DNA of 31,830 bases from CAZVYS01 sp964630755 (GCA_964630755.1 CAZVYS010000010.1:1-31830); one strand, 5' to 3'. Counted from the first letter of the stretch, positions 14,430-22,434 are shown. Notes: a model not told the origin generated them from the sequence alone. Made by a program: numbers and translations.

Positions 14430-16178
14430 ATGACTACTGACCAAATCAGACAAGCTTACTTAGATTTTTTTATTAGCAAAGACCACGCTGTCATTCCACC
14501 CGCTCCATTAGTGCCTCAGGACGACCCAACCACTTTATTTAACGGCTCTGGCATGCAGCAGCTAGTGCCATACTTAAAAGGTGAACCACACCCCATGGGA
14601 AAACGGATTGTTGACTCTCAGCCATGTTTCAGGGCCGAAGACATCGAAGAGGTCGGCGACAACCGCCACACCACTTTTTTTGAAATGCTCGGTAACTGGA
14701 GTTTAGGCGACTACTTTAAAAAAGAACAAATCACTTGGTTCTGGCAATTTTTAACAGAAATCTTAAAACTTGATCCAAACAAACTTTACGCTACTATCTC
14801 AGCTGGTGGTCTAGGCATTCCAAAAGATGAAGAATCAGAAAAAACCTGGCTTAGTCTAGGTGTTTCTAAAGATAGAATTTTTGCTTATCCAATTGAACAG
14901 GAAAATTGGTGGTCTAGAGCCGGTGCTCCAGACAAAATGCCCGTTGGCGAAATTGGAGGTCCTGACTCAGAAGTTTTTTATGAATTTTCAAACGTTAAGC
15001 ATAACAAAAAATTTGGCAAAACTTGTCACCCCAACTGTGATTGCGGACGATTCTTAGAAATAGGCAACTGCGTTTTTATGCAGTATATAAAAACTAAAGA
15101 TGGCTCTTTAAAGTCACTTCCAAACAAAAACGTCGACTTTGGTGGCGGCCTAGAAAGGTTAGCAGCCGCCGCCCAAAACACGCCTGACATTTTTCAAATA
15201 GACATCTTTAAACCAGTTATTAGTTCAATCGAATCAGTCACTAGCCAAAAATACGAGGGAAACAATCAAGCTCCGATGCGAATCATAGCCGATCACCTTC
15301 GAGCAGCAAAGTTTATGCTTAAACAAGGCCTAGAGCCTTCAAATAAACAACAAGGCTATGTGCTCAGAAGACTTATTCGCCGCTCGGCTGTAAAGTTTCG
15401 ACAGTTAACCGGTGATCTCGATTCAAAGGCATTCTCTAAAATCATCGATGAACTTGCCTTAATAGAAGAAATTAATAAATTCCAAAAATCTTTAAACAAA
15501 GGCCTTAGTCTAATCAGCAGAACTGATCCAAAAAATATCAATGCCCAGTTTGCCTTTGATCTATTTCAAACTTATGGCTTTCCTTTTGAAATTACTAAGG
15601 AAATTTTATCTGAAAAGAAAATTAAAATACAGAAGTCCGACTTTGACAAATATAAAGCCAAACACTCAAAAAAATCTAAATCTGCCTCAGCTGGCATGTT
15701 TAAAGGCGGTTTAGAAGACCAATCCGAAATCACCACCAAGCTTCATACTGCCACTCACTTACTTCATCAATCACTGCGAGTTGTTTTAGGCGATCATGTC
15801 AAACAAGAGGGTAGTAATATCACCGCCGAAAGACTTCGCTTTGACTTCACTCATGCTAAAGCTCTCACCGACGAAGAAATTAAAAAAGTTCAAAGATTAA
15901 TAAATGATGTAATCAAAAAAGATCTCAAAGTCAAAAAAACCACTCAAAGATTAGACAAAGCTTTAAAATCTGGTGTCCTGGCTTTCTTTAAAACTAAATA
16001 TCCGGACAAAGTGACTGTCTACTCAATCGGGGATTTTTCAAAAGAACTTTGTGGCGGCCCTCACGTTAGCTCGACAGGGAAAATAGGCAGTGTTAAACTG
16101 ATTAAAGAGGAAAGCATCGCTGCTGGCAAGCGGCGAATTTATGCTGTTTTAACTCATGGAAATAAAAAACCTGTTTAA
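14430..16178 (+). CDS. alaS: Alanyl-tRNA synthetase, short form
   Basis: Charges tRNA-Ala. The 582 residues hold the class II catalytic domain (PCFRAEDIEEVGDNRHTTFFE, LGNWSLGDYF, DFGGGLERL), a reduced tRNA-recognition region (RAAKFMLKQGLEPSNKQQGYVLRRLIRR) and the editing domain. The editing zinc/active-site residues are in place: HTATHLLH and ELCGGPH, then GKIGSVKLIKEESIAAGKRRI. The DHHA1/C-Ala domain of the usual 850-900-residue enzyme is missing, and the next gene begins 23 bases before the stop, so this is a natural short form rather than a truncated copy. No second alaS piece is seen nearby. Confidence 0.96.
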   Translation: MTTDQIRQAYLDFFISKDHAVIPPAPLVPQDDPTTLFNGSGMQQLVPYLKGEPHPMGKRIVDSQPCFRAEDIEEVGDNRHTTFFEMLGNWSLGDYFKKEQITWFWQFLTEILKLDPNKLYATISAGGLGIPKDEESEKTWLSLGVSKDRIFAYPIEQENWWSRAGAPDKMPVGEIGGPDSEVFYEFSNVKHNKKFGKTCHPNCDCGRFLEIGNCVFMQYIKTKDGSLKSLPNKNVDFGGGLERLAAAAQNTPDIFQIDIFKPVISSIESVTSQKYEGNNQAPMRIIADHLRAAKFMLKQGLEPSNKQQGYVLRRLIRRSAVKFRQLTGDLDSKAFSKIIDELALIEEINKFQKSLNKGLSLISRTDPKNINAQFAFDLFQTYGFPFEITKEILSEKKIKIQKSDFDKYKAKHSKKSKSASAGMFKGGLEDQSEITTKLHTATHLLHQSLRVVLGDHVKQEGSNITAERLRFDFTHAKALTDEEIKKVQRLINDVIKKDLKVKKTTQRLDKALKSGVLAFFKTKYPDKVTVYSIGDFSKELCGGPHVSSTGKIGSVKLIKEESIAAGKRRIYAVLTHGNKKPV

Positions 16179-18471
16179 TAAATTCAAAGCCAAACAGGAT
16201 TTACCAGAACAATTTTTTGCCCTTGAGCTTTCTGATGACACTATTAAGTCAGCAGTTTGGACTGTTCTTGATGGCCACACTAAGGTAGTTAAGATAGGTT
16301 CTATAAAATCTTGGGATGGCAAAAACAGTAACCTTTTAATTGAAAAAATCGATCAATCAATTTCTGATGCTTCAGAAAATCTTGATCCCGAACCATCTGG
16401 GGTTGTTTTTGGCCTGCCAGAGCCTTGGCTTGAAAAAGAAAACATTTCAAACGACAAAAAAGCACTTCTTAAAAAAATCTGCACTGATCTCGATTTAAAA
16501 CCCCTTGGCTTTGTTAACACCGACACCGCTGTTATTCAATACATGAAAATCGACGAAGGCACTCCTCCAAGCGCCATTTTCTTAAGATTATCAGCTGCTG
16601 AGCTTAATCTTTCCCTTGTTAAGCTTGGTAAAATTTTGGGCACAGAACTAGTCGGTCGAAGCGGCGATCTCGGTCCGGATGTAGAAGAAGGTTTATCTCG
16701 CTTTAAAAAAATCGACACCTTGCCTTCTCGAATGATTCTTTATAACGGCCAGTTAGATTTTGAAGAAGATAAACAGCAACTTATTTCTTACGACTGGGAA
16801 GAAAAATTTCCCTTTATTCATTTTCCCAAAGTAGAAGTTTTGCCCAACGATGCTTCTATTAAAGCCATTGCTTTGGCTGGCGGTAGTGAAGTGGCTAAAT
16901 CTCTTGGTTTTGACATTAAACCCCCTCCTGTAAAGGAGGGCGGTTCCAAAACTTTACCAGCTGCTTCAGCCGATCCCGACGAAGTCGGGACTAGTTCAGA
17001 ACCTAAAGCCAAAGAATCACCTCAACCCCTCGACGAGCCAACTGCTAAATCTCTTGGCTTTTCCTCAAAAGACGTGGCCGAAAGTATTAAGGCTGATACT
17101 AATAACTTAGGGGCGAATGCCCCTAAGTCAACAGAGTCTTTGCCGCTTCAGGGGGCGAATGCCCCCTACCCAGAAACCGCTGTTCCTGACCCTGAGCCTT
17201 CTGACGCTCCAGATTTTTCTTCCAAATCAGTCAAACCCAAACTAACTATGCCCGGCTTTATTCCCAGCTTCCTTGGTTTTTTTACTAATCTGCCTTCTAA
17301 ACTAAAATCAATTCTCAAAATTAAAAAAGCTCCTAAAGTTATTACTTTAGTTATTGTCGGCTTTGTTCTACTCTTAATAGCAGTTTTTGCTGCTTACTGG
17401 TATTTTCCTAAAGCCAAAGTCACTATCCTAGTTGAACCAAAAACTGTCGATGAAAACTTAGAGTTGACTATCGACTCAAGCGCTACCACTTTAGACCTTG
17501 AGTCTATTGTTTTGCCCGGCCAATCTGTTGAAATTTCTGTTGAAGGCTCCAAATCCGCTCCCACCACTGGCACTAGTTTAATCGGTGATCCGGCTCAAGG
17601 CGACATTACTATCTACAATAAAACCGACGACTCTAAAGCCTTTTCTGCTGGCACTGTTTTAATTGGCCCAGATAACTTAAGTTTTACTCTAGATGAAGAC
17701 GTTGAAGTTGCCTCAGCTTCTGCTGGTGATGAGTCCATTACTTTTGGTAAAGCTACTGGTAAAGTTTCCGCCAAATCAATCGGCCCAGATGGCAACTTAT
17801 CCGGAGGAACAACCCTTAGTTTCAAACAATTTTCAGAAAGTAACTACTCAGCTAAAGTTTCTGACGAATTGTCTGGTGGTACCGCCAGAGAAGTCAAAGC
17901 TGTATCTGAAGATGATCAAGCCACTTTGCTTGAAGCCCTAACCACTGATCTAAAACAAAAAGCCGCCTCAGATCTTCGATCAGAACTCGGTGGCGACCGT
18001 TCTTTAGTTGATGTTGAAGATCAAGACGAGATCATGGAAAAATCCTTTAATCGCGATTTGAACGAAGAGGCTGACAATTTAAAACTTGACGCTAAACTTG
18101 AATACACTGCTTTGTCTTATCGCAAAAACGACCTAGACTTATTATTACAGCAAGCCATTAAAGAAAAAATACCAGATAACTACGAGGTAAGTGCTAGTAG
18201 TGAGATTGAAATCGAACCAGCGGTTTTGAACAAAGACAACACCGCCACCATCGAAGTTACTTTCAAAGCTAAGCTTATTCCCAAGCTGGATTTTACTGAT
18301 GTTAAGACCAATCTTAAAGGTCGCTATCCCCATCTAGTCCAAGAGTATCTTGCCACTTTACCTGGCTTTATTTCAGCCGACATCACTATCACTCCTAATC
18401 TGCCTGCGAGTCTTAAAACCATGCCTCGTTTAACCAAAAACATTTTGATAGATATCAAGACGAAACAATGA
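16156..18471 (+). CDS. Actin-like / membrane / baseplate-J-like fusion protein
   Basis: 771 residues. Residues 1-255 look like an actin-like ATPase fold of the PilM/FtsA type (FFALELSDDTIKSAVW, LGFVNTDTAVIQYM, IALAGGSEVAKSLGF). Residues 256-390 form a disordered Pro/Ser linker with four palindromic inserts. A membrane helix is at 394-415. The extracytoplasmic part (420-771) carries GDITIYNKT, FSAGTVLI and SIGPDGNLSGGT, which resemble baseplate J/gp47-like repeats, followed by an alpha/beta region. Fusing a cytoplasmic actin-like domain to an external baseplate-like domain suggests an envelope-spanning machine; this is inference. It overlaps alaS by 23 bases and the sortase gene by four. Confidence 0.7.
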   Translation: MEIKNLFNKFKAKQDLPEQFFALELSDDTIKSAVWTVLDGHTKVVKIGSIKSWDGKNSNLLIEKIDQSISDASENLDPEPSGVVFGLPEPWLEKENISNDKKALLKKICTDLDLKPLGFVNTDTAVIQYMKIDEGTPPSAIFLRLSAAELNLSLVKLGKILGTELVGRSGDLGPDVEEGLSRFKKIDTLPSRMILYNGQLDFEEDKQQLISYDWEEKFPFIHFPKVEVLPNDASIKAIALAGGSEVAKSLGFDIKPPPVKEGGSKTLPAASADPDEVGTSSEPKAKESPQPLDEPTAKSLGFSSKDVAESIKADTNNLGANAPKSTESLPLQGANAPYPETAVPDPEPSDAPDFSSKSVKPKLTMPGFIPSFLGFFTNLPSKLKSILKIKKAPKVITLVIVGFVLLLIAVFAAYWYFPKAKVTILVEPKTVDENLELTIDSSATTLDLESIVLPGQSVEISVEGSKSAPTTGTSLIGDPAQGDITIYNKTDDSKAFSAGTVLIGPDNLSFTLDEDVEVASASAGDESITFGKATGKVSAKSIGPDGNLSGGTTLSFKQFSESNYSAKVSDELSGGTAREVKAVSEDDQATLLEALTTDLKQKAASDLRSELGGDRSLVDVEDQDEIMEKSFNRDLNEEADNLKLDAKLEYTALSYRKNDLDLLLQQAIKEKIPDNYEVSASSEIEIEPAVLNKDNTATIEVTFKAKLIPKLDFTDVKTNLKGRYPHLVQEYLATLPGFISADITITPNLPASLKTMPRLTKNILIDIKTKQ
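16923..16940 (+). repeat. In-frame palindrome E in the fusion-protein linker
   Basis: Arms CCCTCCT/AGGAGGG with loop GTAA, read as PPVKEGG. It directly abuts linker element D copy 2. Confidence 0.6.
16942..17003 (+). repeat. Linker element D, copy 2
   Basis: Inner stem TCCCGAC/GTCGGGA (loop GAA), followed by CTAGTTCAGAACC, and preceded by GGTTCC. Compared with copy 1 at 12213, the last stem pair T-A has become C-G, a compensated change, while the outer arms have drifted. It is read as ADPDEVGTSSEPK in the same register as copy 1. Confidence 0.72.
17106..17167 (+). repeat. Two in-frame GGCGAATGCC-core hairpins
   Basis: Hairpin 17106-17127 has arms CTTAGGGGC/GCCCCTAAG around GAAT. Hairpin 17150-17167 has arms AGGGGGC/GCCCCCT around GAAT. 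Both are read as GANAP in the linker. The core is shared with the pnp tail hairpin at 1932. Confidence 0.68.
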
Positions 18472-19268
18472 CAACTACTTATTACAAGGCTCAACCTGAA
18501 GATCCTCAGATTCACCACCGACAACTTAAGCGCCAAAAACTCTTTTCTGGTTTTAAAAAACTTATTCCTACTATTATGATTACTGTTGGTGCTAGTTTAT
18601 TAATTTCAGTTGGTTATCCAATTTTAAGTTACGAACTAACTATTGCCAAAAACGCTAAACGCCAAGGCATTATCTCACCAGTTCCCAAAGAATCAGTTTC
18701 TATTGCCAAAGGCATTATCTCGCCCTCCCAGGCTCAAAACCCTCAAGTCTTAGCCGAATCAACCTCAAGCTTCCAAAGTTCTACCATTGATTATTCTAAA
18801 GTAACTAACTGGTTTAACTTTAATAAGCCTCAGTCCTTTTTATCGCCCAGTAACATCACTCACTATACCTTGTCGATTCCAAAACTCAGAATTAATGATG
18901 CCTTAGTTACTGTTGGCGGTGATGATCTTGACACTAGCCTAATTCATTATGGAGGCACCGCTTATCCTGGTGAATCAGGCAATGCCGTTATCTTTGGCCA
19001 TTCAGTTTTGCCACAATTCTATAGCCCCAGTTCTTATCGAGCTATATTCTCCATGATCCCTACTTTAAAGCCCGGCGACGAAGTCAAAGTCAGCTACGAC
19101 GGCATTAGCTTTAAATACATTGTTTATGATTACTATGAAGTTTCCCCTGACGAAGTAGATATTTTAGAACAGCGCTACAACCAAAAAGACCTTACTCTAG
19201 TTACCTGTACCCCTCCTGGAACTTACTGGCGACGTGGCATTATTAAGGCTAAGCTTGTTGAAATATGA
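18468..19268 (+). CDS. Sortase
   Basis: Membrane-anchored transpeptidase that attaches surface proteins or pilins. 266 residues: cytoplasmic basic start, membrane helix at about 31-53, spacer, and catalytic domain from about 133 (YTLSIPKLRIND). The catalytic triad is visible: H178 in GHS, C247 in LTLVTCTPP, and R255/R256 in WRRGIIKA. No LPxTG-type substrate was recognised in the window, so its targets are unknown; the pilin genes upstream are candidates only by proximity. The start overlaps the previous stop (ATGA), and the stop overlaps the ruvX start in the same way. Confidence 0.93.
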   Translation: MTTTYYKAQPEDPQIHHRQLKRQKLFSGFKKLIPTIMITVGASLLISVGYPILSYELTIAKNAKRQGIISPVPKESVSIAKGIISPSQAQNPQVLAESTSSFQSSTIDYSKVTNWFNFNKPQSFLSPSNITHYTLSIPKLRINDALVTVGGDDLDTSLIHYGGTAYPGESGNAVIFGHSVLPQFYSPSSYRAIFSMIPTLKPGDEVKVSYDGISFKYIVYDYYEVSPDEVDILEQRYNQKDLTLVTCTPPGTYWRRGIIKAKLVEI

Positions 19269-19654
19269 TCTACTTAGGCATTGATTACGGCTTAAAACAT
19301 GTTGGCCTTAGCCTTGCAGACAGCCCTTTAGCTTCACCGCTAACTCAAACTACTTATCAATCAGAAAAACAACTTTTTGATTTTGTAACTCAAGTTATTT
19401 ATGAACAACAAGTGAAAGCTATTGTTGTCGGACTTCCAGATGGAAAATTATCAGGAAAAGTTAAAGATTTTGGCACGAGACTTAATAAACTTACCAATCT
19501 ACCTGTTTACTATCAGGATGAAACTTTATCTACGTTCGAAGCTAAGCAAAAACTCTTACAAGCACACAAGCCTCAAAAAAAACGTCGTCTAGACCATCAA
19601 GCCGCTGCCACTCTTATTTTACAAAACTACCTTGATGATCAGCCTCAATCCTGA
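19265..19654 (+). CDS. ruvX: Putative pre-16S rRNA nuclease / Holliday-junction resolvase YqgF
   Basis: 129-residue RNase H-fold nuclease. It has D7 in LGIDYGLKHVGLSLAD, VVGLPDGKLSG, the acidic DETLST, and the C-terminal DHQAAATLIL, all in normal order and spacing. YqgF matures the 16S rRNA 5' end in E. coli. It is coupled to the sortase gene by a four-base overlap. A close ruvX-mltG neighbourhood, as here with one small gene between, is common in bacteria. Confidence 0.93.
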   Translation: MIYLGIDYGLKHVGLSLADSPLASPLTQTTYQSEKQLFDFVTQVIYEQQVKAIVVGLPDGKLSGKVKDFGTRLNKLTNLPVYYQDETLSTFEAKQKLLQAHKPQKKRRLDHQAAATLILQNYLDDQPQS

Positions 19655-19684
19655 TAGGATAGCTTATCTAAAATAAATTGCTAT

Positions 19685-19691
19685 AAGGAGG
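19685..19691 (+). promoter_or_regulatory. Strong Shine-Dalgarno AAGGAGG
   Basis: AAGGAGG seven bases before the ATG at 19699 is the only near-perfect ribosome-binding site noticed in the window. It shows that the organism can use SD initiation although most genes here lack it. Confidence 0.75.
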
Positions 19692-19698
19692 CAAACAT

Positions 19699-19899
19699 AT
19701 GTTTAAAAACGTAATCGCTCCGGTTCAAGCTTGGCTTCTCTCTCGCGGCCAATGCGTTGGTTGCGGTATGCCTCTAAAAAGTGCCAAAAAGAAAAAATAT
19801 AAACCAGGCATTGATAAAATTACCTGCAAATGTGGTCGTATCTTTATCTTTGACACCAAAGTAAAAAAATACCGTCGAGCCTTGTTTGAAGAAGTTTAG
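19699..19899 (+). CDS. Small zinc-ribbon-like protein
   Basis: 66 residues. C19 and C22 (CVGC), then C45 and C47 (CKC), can hold one zinc ion; the remainder is Lys-rich with aromatic residues. I do not recognise a named family. The strong ribosome-binding site suggests high expression, and its size and charge would suit a nucleic-acid- or ribosome-associated protein; this is inference. It lies between ruvX and mltG and ends four bases before the preferred mltG start. Confidence 0.7.
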   Translation: MFKNVIAPVQAWLLSRGQCVGCGMPLKSAKKKKYKPGIDKITCKCGRIFIFDTKVKKYRRALFEEV

Positions 19900-19903
19900 A
19901 TTG

Positions 19904-20839
19904 ATGCTAAAGAAACTAGTCTCTTTTAGTCTGTTTTTAGTCGTTATTATTTTGATGTCTGGATACGGTTTATATATGTGGGCCCAAAAACCAGTTGATC
20001 CGAGCTCAACTCAAGCCCAGGTATTTGTCATTCCTCAAGGCCAGGCCACTGGCACGATTGGGAAAAGATTAAAACAAAGCAATTTAATCAAATCTGAGCT
20101 AGTTTTTAAACTACTCGTTGACCAGAAAAACTACTCTAATAAACTTCAAGCAGGTGATTTCCATCTTAATCCTTCCATGAGCCTTGAAACTATTATCGAG
20201 TCTTTAACTCATGGCTCTTTAGATTTTTGGATCACTTTTCCAGAGGGCTTACGAGTCGAAGAATATGCCGAGCGCATTGCCGCAAAAACAGCCAATTTTT
20301 TACCCTCTGAATTTATTGTTACCGCCAAACCCTACGAGGGTCGACTTTTTCCAGACACTTATTTAATTCCCCAAACCGCCTCAGCTCAGGATATTGTTGA
20401 CCTTTTAGTTGATACTTTTAACACCAAAAGTCCTACTCAAGATAAAACTATCATTATTCTAGCTAGTTTAATCGAAAGAGAGGCCAAGCACCAAAAAGAT
20501 AGACCCTTAGTGGCTAGCGTTCTACACAATCGTATAGATATAGGCATGGCTTTACAAATCGACGCCACTGTTCAATACATTCTAGGGGAGCAAGGAAACT
20601 GGTGGCCCAAAGACTTAACCTTTGAGGATCTAAAAACTCCCTCACCCTACAATACTTATCAAAATTCGACCCTTCCCCCTGGCCCAATTGCTAACCCTGG
20701 CCTTGCTAGTCTCAAGGCCGTCACTAACCCCGCCACCTCAGATTATCTTTATTACGTCTCTGACTCCGGCGGCTACAACCACTATGCCACTGATCTTGAT
20801 GGCCACAACGCTAATATAGAAAAATATCTAGACAACTGA
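19904..20839 (+). CDS. mltG: Endolytic murein transglycosylase MltG
   Basis: Cleaves nascent peptidoglycan strands and so sets glycan length. From the ATG at 19904 it has 311 residues: basic start, membrane helix (about 5-26, FSLFLVVIILMSGYGLYMW), LysM-like region (VFVIPQGQATGTIGKRL), and catalytic domain. The latter has the conserved Glu in LASLIEREA, VLHNRIDIGMALQIDATVQYIL, YNTYQNSTLPPGPIANPG and YYVSDSGGYNHYA. A TTG six codons upstream (19886) is possible but would overlap the previous gene. The TGA stop is the start of a palindrome (20837-20857). Confidence 0.95.
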   Translation: MLKKLVSFSLFLVVIILMSGYGLYMWAQKPVDPSSTQAQVFVIPQGQATGTIGKRLKQSNLIKSELVFKLLVDQKNYSNKLQAGDFHLNPSMSLETIIESLTHGSLDFWITFPEGLRVEEYAERIAAKTANFLPSEFIVTAKPYEGRLFPDTYLIPQTASAQDIVDLLVDTFNTKSPTQDKTIIILASLIEREAKHQKDRPLVASVLHNRIDIGMALQIDATVQYILGEQGNWWPKDLTFEDLKTPSPYNTYQNSTLPPGPIANPGLASLKAVTNPATSDYLYYVSDSGGYNHYATDLDGHNANIEKYLDN

Positions 20840-20857
20840 CAAGACCGGGCCTTGTCA
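20837..20857 (+). repeat. Palindrome containing the mltG stop codon
   Basis: Arms TGACAAG/CTTGTCA around ACCGGGC. It has the same length and TGACA/TGTCA ends as REP family 1 and, like it, contributes a TGA stop. It could be a diverged member. No T-tract follows. Confidence 0.55.
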
Positions 20858-20868
20858 CTAACTAAACC

Positions 20869-21873
20869 ATGGAAAATCATTCGTGTCACGCTAACCATCA
20901 AACTCTCACTAAAATTATCATAAATAAACGACTAAAATGGTTTGGCTTGTTATTTATTTTTGTCTTTATCTCTTCTTTTCATCCCATTCTTTCCGCCTTA
21001 AATCATAGTCTAATTTCTTATCTAAGGCTCATCTGGTGGGCTGTTCTTTTAGGCCTTTTTATCGGTGGTTTAATCGACTATTTTGTCCCAGATGAATTTA
21101 TTTTCAAAGTCTTAGGTCAACGCAAAAAACGCACCCTTTTTTACGCTGTTATTGCTGGTTTTTTTCTTTCCGCTTGCTCCCACGGCATCTTAGCTATTGC
21201 TATCCAGCTATATAAAAAAGGCGCCAGCATCCCTGCGGTCATCACCTTTTTACTAGCCTCACCCTGGGCTAACTTACCAGTCACTGTTTTACTTTTTAGT
21301 TTTTTCGGCATTAAAGCTCTTTGGTTTATCTTAACTGCCATTCTTATCGCCTTGATTACCGGAGGCATTTTCATGATCTTAGACAAACTTCAATTAATTG
21401 AACCATCAAAAAAGCCTGCTTTTAAAGCCCAAATTAACTGGCATAACTTAAAGCATTTTAATCTAGGTAGCAGTTTAAAAGGCACTTGGACTAGCACAGT
21501 TAATCTAGCAAACATGATTCTTTGGTGGATGATAGTTGGTTTCTTGCTGGCCGCCATCATTGGTGCATATGTGCCTGGTCATATCTTTATGCAGTACTTT
21601 GGTCCCACTTTTACCGGATTACTACTAACACTCCTATTTGCCACTATTATCGAAGTTTGTAGTGAGGGCAGTGCCCCTTTAGCTTTTGAAATTTTTCGTC
21701 AAGTAGGTAAACTAGGCAATCCTTTTGTTTTTTTAATGGCCGGAGTGGTCACTGACTATACTGAGATCGGTCTACTTTGGACCAATATTGGCAAAAAAAC
21801 CGCTCTTTGGTTGCCAATTATTACTGTTCCTCAAGTAATGCTGGCTGGCTGGTTGTTTAATCTATATTTATAA
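20869..21873 (+). CDS. Membrane permease, ArsP/DUF318 (PF03773-like) family
   Basis: 334 residues with about eight to nine membrane helices. The two family signatures are FFLSACSHGILAIAIQLYKKG (with ASPWANLPVT nearby) and EVCSEGSAPLAFEIF, each with a Cys in a membrane segment as in SO_0444/ArsP-type permeases linked to export of metals or organoarsenicals. The N terminus (MENHSCHANHQ) has His and Cys that could bind metal. It is followed two bases after its stop by a Cys-rich exported protein, which suggests a two-gene metal-handling unit. Substrate unknown. Confidence 0.85.
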   Translation: MENHSCHANHQTLTKIIINKRLKWFGLLFIFVFISSFHPILSALNHSLISYLRLIWWAVLLGLFIGGLIDYFVPDEFIFKVLGQRKKRTLFYAVIAGFFLSACSHGILAIAIQLYKKGASIPAVITFLLASPWANLPVTVLLFSFFGIKALWFILTAILIALITGGIFMILDKLQLIEPSKKPAFKAQINWHNLKHFNLGSSLKGTWTSTVNLANMILWWMIVGFLLAAIIGAYVPGHIFMQYFGPTFTGLLLTLLFATIIEVCSEGSAPLAFEIFRQVGKLGNPFVFLMAGVVTDYTEIGLLWTNIGKKTALWLPIITVPQVMLAGWLFNLYL

Positions 21874-21874
21874 G

Positions 21875-22201
21875 ATGAAAAAAACTATCTTTTTGTTTAT
21901 TTTAGTTTTGGTCAGCCTAGGCCTTGGTTTGTTATCTCAGTCTAAGCTTGATCCACTCGAACAACAAGTCAAGATTGTAGCTTTAAGAGATGAGGCAATT
22001 CAACGGGCAGTTAACAGAGGGGACTATCATTGTTGCATTAATCCTCCATGCACCATGTGTTATATGGAAGCTAACCCTTGGAATAATCACACTCCTGGTA
22101 CTTGTGCTTGCGATGATTTAATCGCTCAAGGAAAGCAGGCTTGCCCTCAGTGTCAAAACGCTCTTTGTCAATCTGAAGCTAATCCTAGCTGCTCAGATTA
22201 A
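21875..22201 (+). CDS. Exported Cys-rich protein, probable metal binder
   Basis: 108 residues. Signal peptide or anchor at 1-20 (TIFLFILVLVSLGLGLL). The mature part has ten Cys in the pattern YHCCINPPCTMCYME, then GTCACDD, then ACPQCQNALC and a last PSCSD, plus several His. This spacing suits binding of a soft metal or a set of disulfides. I recognise no named family. Directly behind the ArsP-like permease, it may deliver or trap the permease's substrate outside the membrane; this is inference. Confidence 0.72.
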   Translation: MKKTIFLFILVLVSLGLGLLSQSKLDPLEQQVKIVALRDEAIQRAVNRGDYHCCINPPCTMCYMEANPWNNHTPGTCACDDLIAQGKQACPQCQNALCQSEANPSCSD

Positions 22202-22208
22202 TTTCCTC

Positions 22209-22236
22209 TTGACAATCTCCTACAATCTGTTAGTAT
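22209..22236 (+). promoter_or_regulatory. Upstream promoter P1 of the rpoBC region
   Basis: TTGACA (22209-22214), 16-bp spacer, TAGTAT (22231-22236). The predicted start, near 22243, is the base of a strong hairpin. Confidence 0.6.
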
Positions 22237-22385
22237 ACCTCTAAAGATAGCCTGGTTAACAGGCTAGTCTTTGTTCGTCAATTTTATTTTTGTGCCTTGA
22301 AGCTCAAAGTAAGTCATAGATCTTTATCTAAAAAACAAAAGACTTTAAGCTCTTGCCAAAAGAAAAAAAATTATTGTGCTTAAAC

Positions 22386-22413
22386 TTGACAATTGATCTT
22401 ATCATTTTATAAA
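22386..22413 (+). promoter_or_regulatory. Strong promoter P2 of rpoB
   Basis: TTGACA (22386-22391), 16-bp spacer, TATAAA (22408-22413). Its -10 box overlaps the left arm of the terminator, and transcription would start in the terminator loop, leaving a short leader of about 30 bases before the rpoB ATG. Confidence 0.7.
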
Positions 22414-22434
22414 ACGGGTTACCGCCCGTTTTTT
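22411..22434 (+). terminator. Intrinsic terminator overlapping P2, just before rpoB
   Basis: 8-bp stem AAAACGGG/CCCGTTTT, loop TTACCG, run of six T (22429-22434). It should stop transcripts coming from P1 or from the upstream Cys-rich gene, while P2 transcripts begin past the left arm and escape it. Confidence 0.75.

Larger units (their letters stand above)
22243..22434 (+). ncRNA. Candidate structured leader or small RNA between P1 and terminator
   Basis: A transcript from P1 would begin with a 12-bp hairpin (22243-22272: AAAGA then TAGCCTG, loop GTTAA, CAGGCTA, one bulged G, TCTTT). It could also form a long middle stem from an AGCTCAAAGT/ACTTTAAGCT pairing, and would end at the intrinsic terminator at 22411-22434, about 190 bases in all. 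No ORF of note is inside. It does not match tRNA, SRP RNA, tmRNA or RNase P as far as I can see. It could be an attenuated rpoB leader or a separate small RNA. Confidence 0.35.
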
